A stretch of 10,022 nt of DNA from Gallionellales bacterium CG03_land_8_20_14_0_80_55_15 (GCA_002780675.1 PEUR01000136.1:1-10022), one strand, 5' to 3'. Counted from the stretch's first letter, positions 1 to 7,339 are shown. Notes: a model not told the origin generated them from the sequence alone. Program-made: numbers and translations.

Positions 1-95
1 GACAGGATGCGGCGCTGCGCCAGCATGGCGAACACGATCAACAGCAGCAAGGCTGACAGAAAATCAACGAATTGCAGCGCGTAGGGAATCTGCAT
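1..95 (-). CDS. hyfE: HyfE-like hydrogenase-4 membrane subunit, N-terminal fragment (cut by window edge)
   Basis: Only the first 31 codons are inside the window. They begin MQIPYALQFVDFLSALLLLI and continue hydrophobic, ending in an AQRR stretch, so this is one membrane segment followed by a positively charged turn. The ATG at 95-93 follows the TGA of hyfC after a single base, with a weak GAAAG purine stretch 6 nt upstream, so translation is probably coupled to hyfC. HyfE is a small integral membrane subunit of hydrogenase-4-type complexes, resembling a NuoK-like unit fused to extra helices, and it normally follows hyfC in reduced hyf operons. The assignment rests on position after hyfB-hyfC and on the hydrophobic start. 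The sequence shown is too short to identify the family alone, and the 3' end is missing. Confidence 0.72.
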   Translation of the reverse strand, partial: MQIPYALQFVDFLSALLLLIVFAMLAQRRIL

Positions 96-96
96 C

Positions 97-1059
97 TCAG
101 GCTTTCAGCAAAAAGTGGATCAGCAGCCCCAGCACGGCGAGCAAAAAGGCCGTACCGAGGAATTCCGGCACACGGAAGATGCGCATCTTGGCGATCAGGG
201 TTTCCAGCAAAGCCAAGGCCGCACCCGCCAGCATCAGTTTCAAACACAACCACAGGATAGCCAGCGGCAATCCCGCCCAATCTCCGGCTTCAGTAATGCC
301 GTAAGGCAGAAATAGTGCGATGCCGATCGAAAAGTATGCGAATAATTTCAGGCTGCTCGCCCATTCGATGAGCGCCAGATGACGCGCCGAATATTCGAGA
401 ATCATCGCCTCGTGGATCATGGTGAGTTCGAGGTGGGTGTTCGGATTGTCTACCGGAATGCGCGCATTTTCCGCCAGCAATACCATGGTAAACGCCAGCG
501 CAGCGAAAGCCAGACTGGGATACAGCACAAACTGGTGGTGCGCCAACGCGTCCACGATGCGCGGCAGTTGCGTGGAGTGGCTGATCATCGAAGCGGTAAA
601 CAGCACCATCAGCAAGGCCGGTTCAGCCAGAAAGGACACCAGCATTTCGCGCCGCGCCCCCATCGTGCCGAACGAAGTGCCGATGTCCATCGCCGCCAGC
701 GCGATAAAAATGCGCGCCAGGCCGAACACACCGACCAGCGCGATCACGTCGGCGGCACGCGAGAAGGGCAAATCCACCGCGAGAATCGGGATGATCGCCG
801 CCGCCAGCCACATACAGCCGAATACGATATAAGGGGTCACGCGGAACAACCACGAGGCGTTGTGCGCCATCACCGCATCCTTGACGAACAGTTTGTGCAG
901 CACCCTGTAGGGCTGCAACACGCCCGCGCCGGAGCGGTTCTGCAACCAGCACTGACACTGGCTCACCCAGCCCGTCAGCAGAGGTGCAGCCAGCACCACC
1001 AGCAACAACTGGGCGAGTTGGAAGGTGACCAGCGCGGTTATTTCGACTAGGTTACTCAT
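97..1059 (-). CDS. hyfC: HyfC/HycD-type NuoH-like membrane subunit of hydrogenase-4 complex
   Basis: This 320-residue integral membrane protein is close to the length of E. coli HyfC. It belongs to the NuoH/HycD/HyfC family, which anchors the hydrophilic hydrogenase-like module to the membrane arm and forms part of the quinone or proton entry region of complex I relatives. Visible family features are the N-terminal GAGVLQPYRVLHKLF motif (about residues 44-58) after the first helix, an ARREMLVSFLAEP loop (135-147), and the conserved ENARIPVDNPNTHLELTMIH segment (197-216) followed by EAMILEYSARH. About eight hydrophobic helices can be counted. A longer reading to 1194 exists, but its extra 45 residues are not hydrogenase-like and overlap hyfB. 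The ATG at 1059 fits the family start and overlaps the hyfB stop as ATGA, indicating translational coupling; no separate Shine-Dalgarno is visible. The gene ends one base before hyfE. Confidence 0.94.
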   Translation of the reverse strand: MSNLVEITALVTFQLAQLLLVVLAAPLLTGWVSQCQCWLQNRSGAGVLQPYRVLHKLFVKDAVMAHNASWLFRVTPYIVFGCMWLAAAIIPILAVDLPFSRAADVIALVGVFGLARIFIALAAMDIGTSFGTMGARREMLVSFLAEPALLMVLFTASMISHSTQLPRIVDALAHHQFVLYPSLAFAALAFTMVLLAENARIPVDNPNTHLELTMIHEAMILEYSARHLALIEWASSLKLFAYFSIGIALFLPYGITEAGDWAGLPLAILWLCLKLMLAGAALALLETLIAKMRIFRVPEFLGTAFLLAVLGLLIHFLLKA

Positions 1060-3065
1060 ACAAAAATCAACAGGACGATCAGCGTCACAAAGGTGTAAGT
1101 CAGGTACAGATGAATATGGCCGTGCTGTAGCACCGATGCCCAACCGGACAGCTTTTCGACCAGACGCTTCATCGGCAGATACAGCAGATACCACAGCCGG
1201 TCTTCGCTGAGCGCATGGTATTTCGGCTGCGCGTCAAACGCCGTCGGCAGCACGCTCTCAATTTTGAAGAACGGGTCAAAGATGCGACGGATCGGCTGAC
1301 CAAACCCTTCGGCAGTGTCCTGCATCCGGGCGTTCTGCGCGGGAAAACCGCAATCCCACGCTGGGCCGCGACGCAACCTGCCGTGGTAATAGTGATGCAC
1401 CAACCAGGCCGTCACCAGCATCACGCCCAGCACCGCCAGCAGGAAATACACCGGACTGTAACTGGCGCGCTCGGTATCCATCGGGGTCAACATCATCCAG
1501 CCCGCAGCCGCGTTGCCCAGATGACTGCCCAGCAACATTTGCGAAACAGGGTCAATTTGCTGCACCACGAATACCGGTGCCAGCCCCAGCACCACGCAAG
1601 CCAGCGCCAGCCAGACCATCCCGGCGCGCTCCCACAAACCCGCATCGTGCGCATGTTCCAGCTTTGCTTCGCGCGGCTGTCCCAAAAAGATCACGCCGAA
1701 AAACTTCACCATCACATAGGCCGCCAGCGCAGCGGCCAGCGCGATAACCGCCGCCGCGACTGGCACCAACATGTCTATGTAGCTGTTCGGCAAACCGGGT
1801 GAAAGCAGGAAAGCCTGCAACAGCAACCATTCCGAGACGAAACCATTGAGCGGCGGCAAACCCGAAATCGCCAGCACACCGACCAGCATCAACGCCGCCA
1901 GCCACGGCATCTGCTTGATCAGCCCGCCCATGCGCCCCATATTGCGCTCGCCGGTGGCATGCATGATCGAACCCGTGCCGACAAACAACAAGCTCTTGAA
2001 ACAGGCGTGATTCAGGCAGTGATAGAGCGTCGCGGTAAGCGCCAGCGCCGCCAGCGCATCCTTGCCATAGACATGAAAAATAATCGTCAGACCGATACCG
2101 ACCAGCAGTAAGCCTATGTTTTCAATGGAAGAATAAGCCAGCAACCGTTTCATATCCACCTGCACGGCGGCAAACATCACACCGAACAAGGCGGTAATCA
2201 GCCCCAGCGCCAGCGCCAGCACGCCCCACCACCACAACTGCACGTCCAGCAGATCAAAGGTGACGCGCAAGATGCCGTAAATCGCCGTCTTGAGCATCAC
2301 GCCGCTCATCAGCGCGGATACCGGCGAAGGCGCTGCGGGATGCGCTTCCGGCAACCAGACATGCATGGGCAACACCCCCGCTTTCGCGCCGAATCCGAAC
2401 AGCGCCAGCAAAAAGGCGATGGATGCCCACGAGGAGGAAAGATGCGACGCGCGCATCGCGTCAAAGGTGTAAGCGCCGATACCGTGCCCGGCCTGCATCA
2501 CACCGAAACTGAGCAGAATGGCGATCGCACCGACGTGGGCGATCAGCAAATAAAGGAAGCCCGCCCTGCGGGTATCGGGAATATTGTGGTCGGTGGTGAC
2601 CAGAAAATAGGAAGACAGCGCCATGGTTTCCCAGGCCACCATAAACATGTAGGCATCGTCCGCCAGTATCACCAGCGTCATGCCGGCCAGGAAAACGTGA
2701 TACTCCAGACTCAGCAAGCCCAGCACATCGCCCTCCATGCCTTTGAAGTAGCCGCTACTGAACAGCGACACGCCAAACGACGCGCCGCCCAGCAGAATCA
2801 GAAACAACCCGGAGAGCGGATCCAAACGCAAATGGAAGGGCAGATCGGGCAACCCCAGCGGCAATACCGCGATATTGGCGGTCGCACTCAGCGCCCAAAA
2901 ACCCGTTATGGCAAGCGCCAGCGAAAACACCGCGCCCACAGGAAACACCACGCGGCAAATTACCTGCGGCTGGCCTTGCAAGGCCAGCCCGCACAGGCCG
3001 AGCACAATCCACAGCAGCGTCACACCACCAGCAATATCTATCGGTAAAAGGCTAAATACATCCAT
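1056..3065 (-). CDS. hyfB: HyfB-type antiporter-like membrane subunit (hydrogenase-4 subunit B)
   Basis: This 669-residue polytopic protein matches the usual length of HyfB (about 670). It belongs to the Mrp antiporter/NuoL-N family that pumps protons or Na+ in complex I and group 4 hydrogenases. The ion-path residues are present: a Glu in the AWE motif (Glu146), Lys228 in GAKAG, the signature LPEAHPAAPSPVSALMSG (238-255) with Lys259, and Lys357 in NHACFKSLLF followed by a GxxMHATGERN loop. PPLNGFVSEWLL (404-415) is the usual discontinuous-helix segment. The tail RRGPAWDCGF to PIRRIFDPFF (565-600), followed by a final helix near 655-669, is typical of HyfB/HycC rather than NuoL. The ATG at 3065 is supported by an in-frame TAA three codons upstream; the Shine-Dalgarno is poor (AGG directly abuts the ATG). 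The gene is first in a hyfB-hyfC-hyfE transcript, with no hyfA ferredoxin gene before it. Whether protons or Na+ are moved cannot be read here. Confidence 0.94.
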   Translation of the reverse strand: MDVFSLLPIDIAGGVTLLWIVLGLCGLALQGQPQVICRVVFPVGAVFSLALAITGFWALSATANIAVLPLGLPDLPFHLRLDPLSGLFLILLGGASFGVSLFSSGYFKGMEGDVLGLLSLEYHVFLAGMTLVILADDAYMFMVAWETMALSSYFLVTTDHNIPDTRRAGFLYLLIAHVGAIAILLSFGVMQAGHGIGAYTFDAMRASHLSSSWASIAFLLALFGFGAKAGVLPMHVWLPEAHPAAPSPVSALMSGVMLKTAIYGILRVTFDLLDVQLWWWGVLALALGLITALFGVMFAAVQVDMKRLLAYSSIENIGLLLVGIGLTIIFHVYGKDALAALALTATLYHCLNHACFKSLLFVGTGSIMHATGERNMGRMGGLIKQMPWLAALMLVGVLAISGLPPLNGFVSEWLLLQAFLLSPGLPNSYIDMLVPVAAAVIALAAALAAYVMVKFFGVIFLGQPREAKLEHAHDAGLWERAGMVWLALACVVLGLAPVFVVQQIDPVSQMLLGSHLGNAAAGWMMLTPMDTERASYSPVYFLLAVLGVMLVTAWLVHHYYHGRLRRGPAWDCGFPAQNARMQDTAEGFGQPIRRIFDPFFKIESVLPTAFDAQPKYHALSEDRLWYLLYLPMKRLVEKLSGWASVLQHGHIHLYLTYTFVTLIVLLIFV

Positions 3066-3124
3066 CCTGAATTACTTTTCAACCTCTAAATTAAGAACAA
3101 CCCGCACGACAAAACAAGTTCGCG

Positions 3125-3152
3125 ATTATACGCCTGCATTCGCGCCTGTCTA
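3125..3152 (-). promoter_or_regulatory. Strong sigma70-type promoter for the hyf operon
   Basis: On the minus strand, TAGACA (3152-3147, 5 of 6 matches to the -35 consensus) is followed after 16 bp by a perfect TATAAT (3130-3125). A start near 3118 would give a leader of about 50 nt before hyfB. The location, directly upstream of hyfB and downstream of the dnaE stop, fits an independent transcription unit. No -24/-12 sigma54 element (GG-N10-GC with surrounding consensus) was noticed in this spacer, unlike the E. coli hyc and hyf operons. Activity is inferred from sequence only. Confidence 0.72.
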
Positions 3153-3255
3153 AAAAATGCGTCATCCGGAAATCCCTTATCCCCAAAAAAATCCGCTTTT
3201 TAAAAATTTATCAACCATTTCATCCACTTAAACAGGGTGCACAGGTGCAACAAAT

Positions 3256-6200
3256 TTATCTTCCGCCGTAAACCACTTCCAACTTTTCCGCACCCAACGC
3301 CTCACGCAGTTCGCGCAGCAGGGCATCGTGCAGGGTCACGCCCCAGGTTTCTCCGAGGCGTAAGTGACAGCTCGCTTCCGTATTGCGATAGTGGATCGTC
3401 ACCGGGCAATGCCCCTCGCGGTAAGGGGTGAGAATTTTCTTCAGTTGCGCGATGCCGACTTTACCATCGCAGCGCAGCGTCAGTTCACGGGCGAATTCGG
3501 AACGCGCCGAGGCGAGGTCGAGCAGTTCTTCGCCGCTGACGCGCACGTTGCCGGAATATTCGTCCAGACTGGCTTTGCCTTTCACCACCAGCAATTCGTC
3601 TTCCTTGATCCACGGGCGGCTACGCTCATATTCCTCGTTGAACACCGTCAGCTCCACTTGCGCGTCACCGTCTTCCAGCGTGATGACGGCCATGCGACCG
3701 CGCCGCGTTTGTTGCAGGCGCAACCCGGAGACGATACCGGCGAGCGTTACCGGCACGCCGCGTCTTCCCCCGCCCTGGCCACCCCCCCCCTGACCACCGC
3801 CAGCGTTCGACTTGCCGACAAAGGAAGGCGTGAGATCGGCCAGTTTCACCTTGATGAACTGTTTCAGTTCTTCGGCGTATTCCTGGAAAGGGTGTCCGCC
3901 CAGATAAAATCCCAGACTGATTTTTTCCAGCGACAGTTGTTCGCGCAATGTCCAGCGCGGCACGTCGCTGTATTGCTCCGTCAGCACGGCATCGGCCTCG
4001 TCGTCGCCGAACAGACTTTCCTGATTGGCCGCACGCGACTGCTGATCGGCACTCGCCAGCGCGGCATCCAGCGTCGCCATCAAGCAGGCGCGATGGTCGC
4101 TCAGGCAGTCGAACGCGCCCGCCTTGAGCAATGCCTCGATGGTGCGGCGATTGACCATGCGCTTGTCCACGCGGCGGCAAAAATCGAACAAGTCCTTGAA
4201 CGGCCCTGCGGCGCGCGCCTGAAGGATATTTTCGATCGCCGCCCTGCCCGTGCCTTTCACCGCACCCAGCCCGTAGGCGATGGTATGCTCGTCCACCGGC
4301 GAGAACGCATAACCGGAACTGTTCACGTCCGGCAACAGCACGCGCAAGTTTTGTTGCAAGGTGTCGGCATAAAACGTCCGTACCTTCTCGGTATTGTCCA
4401 GATCGCCCGACATCGTCGCCGCCATGAAGGCGGCGGGATAATGCGCCTTGAGATAGGCGGTCTGATAGGCGACCAGCGCGTAAGCCGCCGAGTGCGACTT
4501 GTTGAAGCCGTAGCCTGCGAACATTTCCATCAAATCGAACAATCGCGTCGCGAGGTCTTTGTCAATCTGGCGCGCCACCGCGCCGGTCACAAAAATGTCG
4601 CGCTGCTTGCCCATTTCGACTGGGTCTTTTTTACCCATCGCGCGACGCAACATGTCCGCGCCGCCCAGCGTGTAGCCGCCTATGATCTGCGAAATCTGCA
4701 TCACCTGCTCTTGATAGACGATCACGCCGTAGGTCGGTTTCAGTGAAACTTCCAGATCGGGATGGAAATAGTCCGCTTCCGCACGACCATGTTTGCGGTT
4801 GATAAAGTCTTCCACCATGCCCGATTCCAGGGGACCCGGACGGAACAGCGCGACCAGCGCGACGATGTCCTCGAAGGTGTCCGGTTGCAGCCGCTTGATC
4901 AGGTCTTTCATGCCGCGCGATTCCAGCTGGAACACGGCGGTGGTGTTGCAAGCCTTCAGCAAATCGTAAGTCGGCTTATCGTCCAGCGGGATCGTCTCCA
5001 GCGTGAACGGGGCTGTACCACCGGACAGGCGCGCGACATGGCGCATCGCATAATCCAGAATAGTCAGCGTGCGCAGCCCCAAAAAGTCGAACTTCACCAG
5101 GCCGATAGACTCGACATCGCTCTTGTCAAACTGGCTGACCACGCTGGCATCACTGTCCGCGCAATACAGCGGGCAGAAATCCGTGAGTTGTCCAGGGGCG
5201 ATCAGCACGCCGCCGGCATGCATCCCGACGTTGCGCGTCAAATCTTCCAGGCGCGCGGCCAGCTCCAGAAACTCCGGCACGCCTTCCTCGCTGTCGGCGA
5301 TGGCGTTGATCTCCGGCTCCTGCTTACGCGCCTCCTGCAACGACACCGGCTTCACGCCGTCCAGCGGAATCAGCTTGGACAATCGGTCGCACAGGCCGTA
5401 AGGAAAATCCATCACCCGCCCGACATCGCGTATCACCGCTTTAGAGGCCATCGTGCCGAAAGTGGCGATCTGCGACACGCACTGCGCGCCATATTTGCTC
5501 TTCACATAACTGATGACGCGATCGCGCCCGTCGGGACAAAAATCCACGTCAAAGTCGGGCATGGAAACGCGTTCCGGGTTGAGGAAGCGCTCGAACAGCA
5601 ACTCATAACGCAGCGGGTCAAGGTCGGTAATCAGCAGGCTATAGGCCACCAGCGACCCCGCGCCCGACCCGCGCCCAGGTCCCACCGGCACGCCATTGTT
5701 TTTTGACCAGCGGATAAAATCGGCAACGATCAGGAAATATCCCGGGAAGCCCATCTTGATGATGGTCTCCAGCTCGAACGCCAGCCGCGCCAGATATTCC
5801 GGCATCCGGGCTTCGCGTTCTGCGGCATCGGGATAGAGTATCGCCATCCGCTGTTGCAGCCCCTGTTCGGACTCAGTGCGCAAAAAATCGTCCAGACTCA
5901 CGCCGTTCGGCGTAGGAAAATCCGGCAAACACGGCTGCCCCAACACCAGGCTTAGATTGCAGCGCCGCGCGATCTCCACGCTGTTTTGCAACGCTTCAGG
6001 CAAATCGGCGAACAACTCGGCCATTTCGGCCTGAGTCTTGAAATACTGCTGCGGGGTAAACGCCTTGGCGCGGCGGCGGTCGTTGAGCACATAGCCTTCG
6101 GCGATGCACACCCGCACCTCGTGCGCCTTGAAATCCGCTTCGCTCAGGAACTGCACCGGATGCGTCGCGACCAACGGCAAATCAAGCGCGGCGGCAAGCT

Positions 6201-6762
6201 GCACCGCATCGTGTATGTAAGCCTCCTCATCGGCGAATCCGGCGCGTTGCACTTCGAGGTAATAACGATTGGGGAACAACTCCGCCCAGCCACTTGCAAA
6301 CTGGCGGGCGAGTGCCGCATTGCCCGCCACCAGCGCGCTGCCGACATCGCCCAGATGCGCGCCGGACAAGGCGATTAAGCCTGCCGTACCCTCTGTCTGA
6401 AACCACTCGCGGCGCAACTCGGCACGGCCACGGTGCTGATTTTCCAGAAAAGCCCGCGAAATGAGACGGCACAGCAACAGATAGCCTTCGCGTGACTGGC
6501 ACAACAACAACAAACGATAGGGGCGGTCGCGGTCGGCATCGTTGCTGACGAACACATCGCAACCGATAACCGGCTTGATCCCTTTGCCGCGCGTCTTCTT
6601 GTAAAACTTCACCAAGCCAAAGAAATTATTCAGATCGGTTAGCGCCAGCGCGGGCATCCCGTCGCCCAGCGCTGCCGCGACCGCCTCGTCGAGACGCACC
6701 ATCCCATCGGTGATGGAATATTCGCTGTGTAAACGAAGATGAACAAAGGCAGGAGACGACAT
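3256..6762 (-). CDS. dnaE: DNA polymerase III alpha subunit (replicative C-family polymerase)
   Basis: This complete 1168-residue protein is about the size of E. coli DnaE (1160). It polymerises both strands at the fork as part of the Pol III core and binds the sliding clamp. Domains in order: PHP domain (about 5-270) starting FVHLRLHSEYS, with TDLNN where active PHP proteins usually carry TDH, so it is likely non-catalytic as in E. coli; palm with GPGRGSGAGSLVAYS (361-375) and the catalytic aspartates in PDFDVDFC (402-409); the third acidic site in LVKFDFLGL (Asp559); fingers with YQEQVMQI and YGFNKSHSAAYA (751-762); tandem helix-hairpin-helix (about 828-885); a clamp-binding pentapeptide QESLF (914-918); OB fold (about 1003-1083); and a short C-terminal tau-binding region. 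Between the clamp motif and OB fold lies a glycine-rich insert (about 985-1002). The ATG at 6762 fits the family start, with an in-frame TAA seven codons upstream; the Shine-Dalgarno is very weak. The gene is flanked by long spacers and is probably monocistronic. Confidence 0.99.
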   Translation of the reverse strand: MSSPAFVHLRLHSEYSITDGMVRLDEAVAAALGDGMPALALTDLNNFFGLVKFYKKTRGKGIKPVIGCDVFVSNDADRDRPYRLLLLCQSREGYLLLCRLISRAFLENQHRGRAELRREWFQTEGTAGLIALSGAHLGDVGSALVAGNAALARQFASGWAELFPNRYYLEVQRAGFADEEAYIHDAVQLAAALDLPLVATHPVQFLSEADFKAHEVRVCIAEGYVLNDRRRAKAFTPQQYFKTQAEMAELFADLPEALQNSVEIARRCNLSLVLGQPCLPDFPTPNGVSLDDFLRTESEQGLQQRMAILYPDAAEREARMPEYLARLAFELETIIKMGFPGYFLIVADFIRWSKNNGVPVGPGRGSGAGSLVAYSLLITDLDPLRYELLFERFLNPERVSMPDFDVDFCPDGRDRVISYVKSKYGAQCVSQIATFGTMASKAVIRDVGRVMDFPYGLCDRLSKLIPLDGVKPVSLQEARKQEPEINAIADSEEGVPEFLELAARLEDLTRNVGMHAGGVLIAPGQLTDFCPLYCADSDASVVSQFDKSDVESIGLVKFDFLGLRTLTILDYAMRHVARLSGGTAPFTLETIPLDDKPTYDLLKACNTTAVFQLESRGMKDLIKRLQPDTFEDIVALVALFRPGPLESGMVEDFINRKHGRAEADYFHPDLEVSLKPTYGVIVYQEQVMQISQIIGGYTLGGADMLRRAMGKKDPVEMGKQRDIFVTGAVARQIDKDLATRLFDLMEMFAGYGFNKSHSAAYALVAYQTAYLKAHYPAAFMAATMSGDLDNTEKVRTFYADTLQQNLRVLLPDVNSSGYAFSPVDEHTIAYGLGAVKGTGRAAIENILQARAAGPFKDLFDFCRRVDKRMVNRRTIEALLKAGAFDCLSDHRACLMATLDAALASADQQSRAANQESLFGDDEADAVLTEQYSDVPRWTLREQLSLEKISLGFYLGGHPFQEYAEELKQFIKVKLADLTPSFVGKSNAGGGQGGGGQGGGRRGVPVTLAGIVSGLRLQQTRRGRMAVITLEDGDAQVELTVFNEEYERSRPWIKEDELLVVKGKASLDEYSGNVRVSGEELLDLASARSEFARELTLRCDGKVGIAQLKKILTPYREGHCPVTIHYRNTEASCHLRLGETWGVTLHDALLRELREALGAEKLEVVYGGR
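3762..3808 (-). repeat. Low-complexity G-rich tract coding the DnaE glycine linker
   Basis: The minus strand carries a G9 run (3790-3782), then TGGCCA, GGG (3775-3773), C, and GGGGG (3771-3767). It encodes the GGGQGGGGQGGG linker at about residues 988-999 of DnaE. The arrangement satisfies a canonical G-quadruplex pattern on the coding strand if the G9 run supplies two G3 tracts. The reading frame is intact through the run as given. The linker sits between the clamp-binding motif and the OB fold, a surface position where flexible inserts are tolerated. Confidence 0.85.
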
Positions 6763-6791
6763 GACGAGAGCGTTAGAAATTTACAGCGGCG

Positions 6792-6800
6792 ATTTTACCA
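6792..6800 (-). promoter_or_regulatory. dnaE: Candidate extended -10 promoter for dnaE
   Basis: The minus strand reads TGGTAAAAT (6800-6792), an extended -10 element: TG, one base, then TAAAAT with five of six matches. A start near 6785 would leave a leader of about 23 nt before the dnaE ATG at 6762. No good -35 hexamer is found 16-18 bp upstream, which extended -10 promoters can tolerate. Position and motif both fit, but this is a short degenerate signal. Confidence 0.45.
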
Positions 6801-6990
6801 CCGCGCATTACATCGCGTTGCGGAAATGGCGAAGCCTGTGGTACGGGAATAGATTGATGCCAAGGCTTGACAAGCCGGAACCCAATCTGGATCGGGCATT
6901 GAGGTAACAGCTAAATTCAACCCAAGATAAGCCATGTTTGCATTTGACCTACAAAACATGTCGCCTGACGGATCGTGTTTTAACGTGAAA

Positions 6991-7042
6991 CCCGCCCTGC
7001 CCGCTCCCTCCCTTGCAGGGCGCATTTCGGCGTAGCCGAAAT
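6991..7042 (-). other. G-quadruplex motif overlapping one hairpin and adjoining another
   Basis: On the minus strand, five G3 tracts occur between 7012 and 6991 with loops of 1, 3, 2 and 1 nt, a textbook intramolecular G-quadruplex pattern. The same bases can instead form a perfect 8-bp stem, CGCCCTGC (6993-7000) with GCAGGGCG (7015-7022), loop 14 nt. One base further lies a second perfect 8-bp stem, ATTTCGGC (7024-7031), loop GTA, GCCGAAAT (7035-7042). The element is about 230 bp upstream of dnaE and on the same strand. Function is unknown. Confidence 0.7.
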
Positions 7043-7113
7043 CGTTCAGAAGGCTTGGTGCATGTGTTCCGCGAAACCCCTCGTTCACCCCCCGTCCCCC
7101 CTCTGATGGAACA

Positions 7114-7185
7114 ACTGATAAAACAACTCAATTCTGCTAAAGCCCAAGCCATCACGGATAGCCAATACACTGGTGAAACAACTCA
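7114..7185. repeat. Imperfect 17-bp direct repeat
   Basis: ACTGATAAAACAACTCA (7114-7130) and ACTGGTGAAACAACTCA (7169-7185) match at 15 of 17 positions, with starts 55 bp apart. They lie in the AT-richer part of the ccoS-dnaE spacer and could be paired protein-binding sites or remnants of a duplicated segment. Nothing in the sequence identifies a binding protein. Confidence 0.6.
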
Positions 7186-7268
7186 GTATTGACTAAGCAA
7201 TCAAAAAACGATTGCAAAGTCACTCCTTATAAGCCAGCACACCCTAAAGGGTACAAGCACCCTTTGGG
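7162..7268. other. Cluster of three hairpins downstream of ccoS
   Basis: Three inverted repeats lie close together. First, CAATA..CTG (7163-7172) can pair with CAGTATTG (7184-7191) around a 2-nt bulge. Second, GCAATC (7197-7202) and GATTGC (7210-7215) form a perfect 6-bp stem whose loop is a run of six A plus C. Third, CCTAAAGGGT (7243-7252) and ACCCTTTGGG (7259-7268) form a 10-bp stem with one G-T pair and a 6-nt loop. On the ccoS mRNA strand they would form a 3' structured tail. None is followed by a U-tract, so they may stabilise the transcript end rather than act as intrinsic terminators. Confidence 0.6.
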
Positions 7269-7339
7269 TACAAGAGCTGGCAAGTGTCTGGTTATCCCAA
7301 AGGGCGAGGGGTACGATTCGTCGCTGCGCGCGTTTCACG

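Larger units (their letters stand above)
6763..7339. other. 577-bp gene-free spacer between ccoS and dnaE, rich in secondary structure
   Basis: No open frame here resembles a protein family; the frames present are short, begin with GTG or TTG, and lack convincing ribosome sites. Reading plus-strand left to right, the spacer holds: a probable dnaE promoter (6792-6800); a GGCTT-gac-AAGCC hyphenated palindrome (6864-6876); the left arm of a 12-bp inverted repeat (6980-6991), whose right arm (7332-7343) straddles the ccoS stop; a G-quadruplex motif and hairpins (6991-7042); three G-runs on the minus strand (7077-7101); a 17-bp direct repeat (7114-7130 and 7169-7185); and three closely spaced hairpins (7162-7268). 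The part between about 7100 and 7260 is noticeably more AT-rich than the genes. No hairpin is followed by a clear T-tract, so I see no classical terminator for ccoS. Confidence 0.8.

Noticed and set aside
379..1050. Long plus-strand frames antisense to hyfC, hyfB and dnaE (for example 379-1050 and 3364-4746)
   Set aside because: They mirror codon bias of the genuine minus-strand genes, are rich in His, Arg and Gln and show no domains.
97..1194. Longer form of the hyfC frame starting at 1194
   Set aside because: The extra N-terminal 45 residues are not homologous-looking and overlap hyfB by 139 bp; the ATG at 1059 gives the normal family length and an ATGA overlap.
3186..3210. A/T-rich short hairpin (AAAAA/TTTTT) downstream of dnaE as a terminator
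   Set aside because: The stem is only about five A-T pairs with no GC content, too weak to call an intrinsic terminator.
3201..3214. FNR/ANR-like site upstream of hyfB
   Set aside because: Only one TTGAT half is present; the other half does not match ATCAA.
6846..6873. Possible dnaE promoter with TTGTCA and TATTCC 16 bp apart
   Set aside because: The -10 hexamer matches only three of six positions; the extended -10 at 6792-6800 is better and closer to the start.
6795..7088. 97-codon minus-strand frame upstream of dnaE
   Set aside because: It starts at a GTG within the G-runs, crosses the hairpins and quadruplex motif, and shows no domain. A purine-rich stretch before it is just the G-run.
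6949..7170. 73-codon minus-strand frame with a hydrophobic start
   Set aside because: It begins at GTG without a ribosome site and becomes Arg/Gly-rich low complexity, as expected for non-coding GC-rich DNA.
7189..7204. FNR/ANR-like site TTGAC...ATCAA near ccoS
   Set aside because: The two halves are 6 bp apart instead of the required 4, and the site is downstream of ccoS, not at a promoter.
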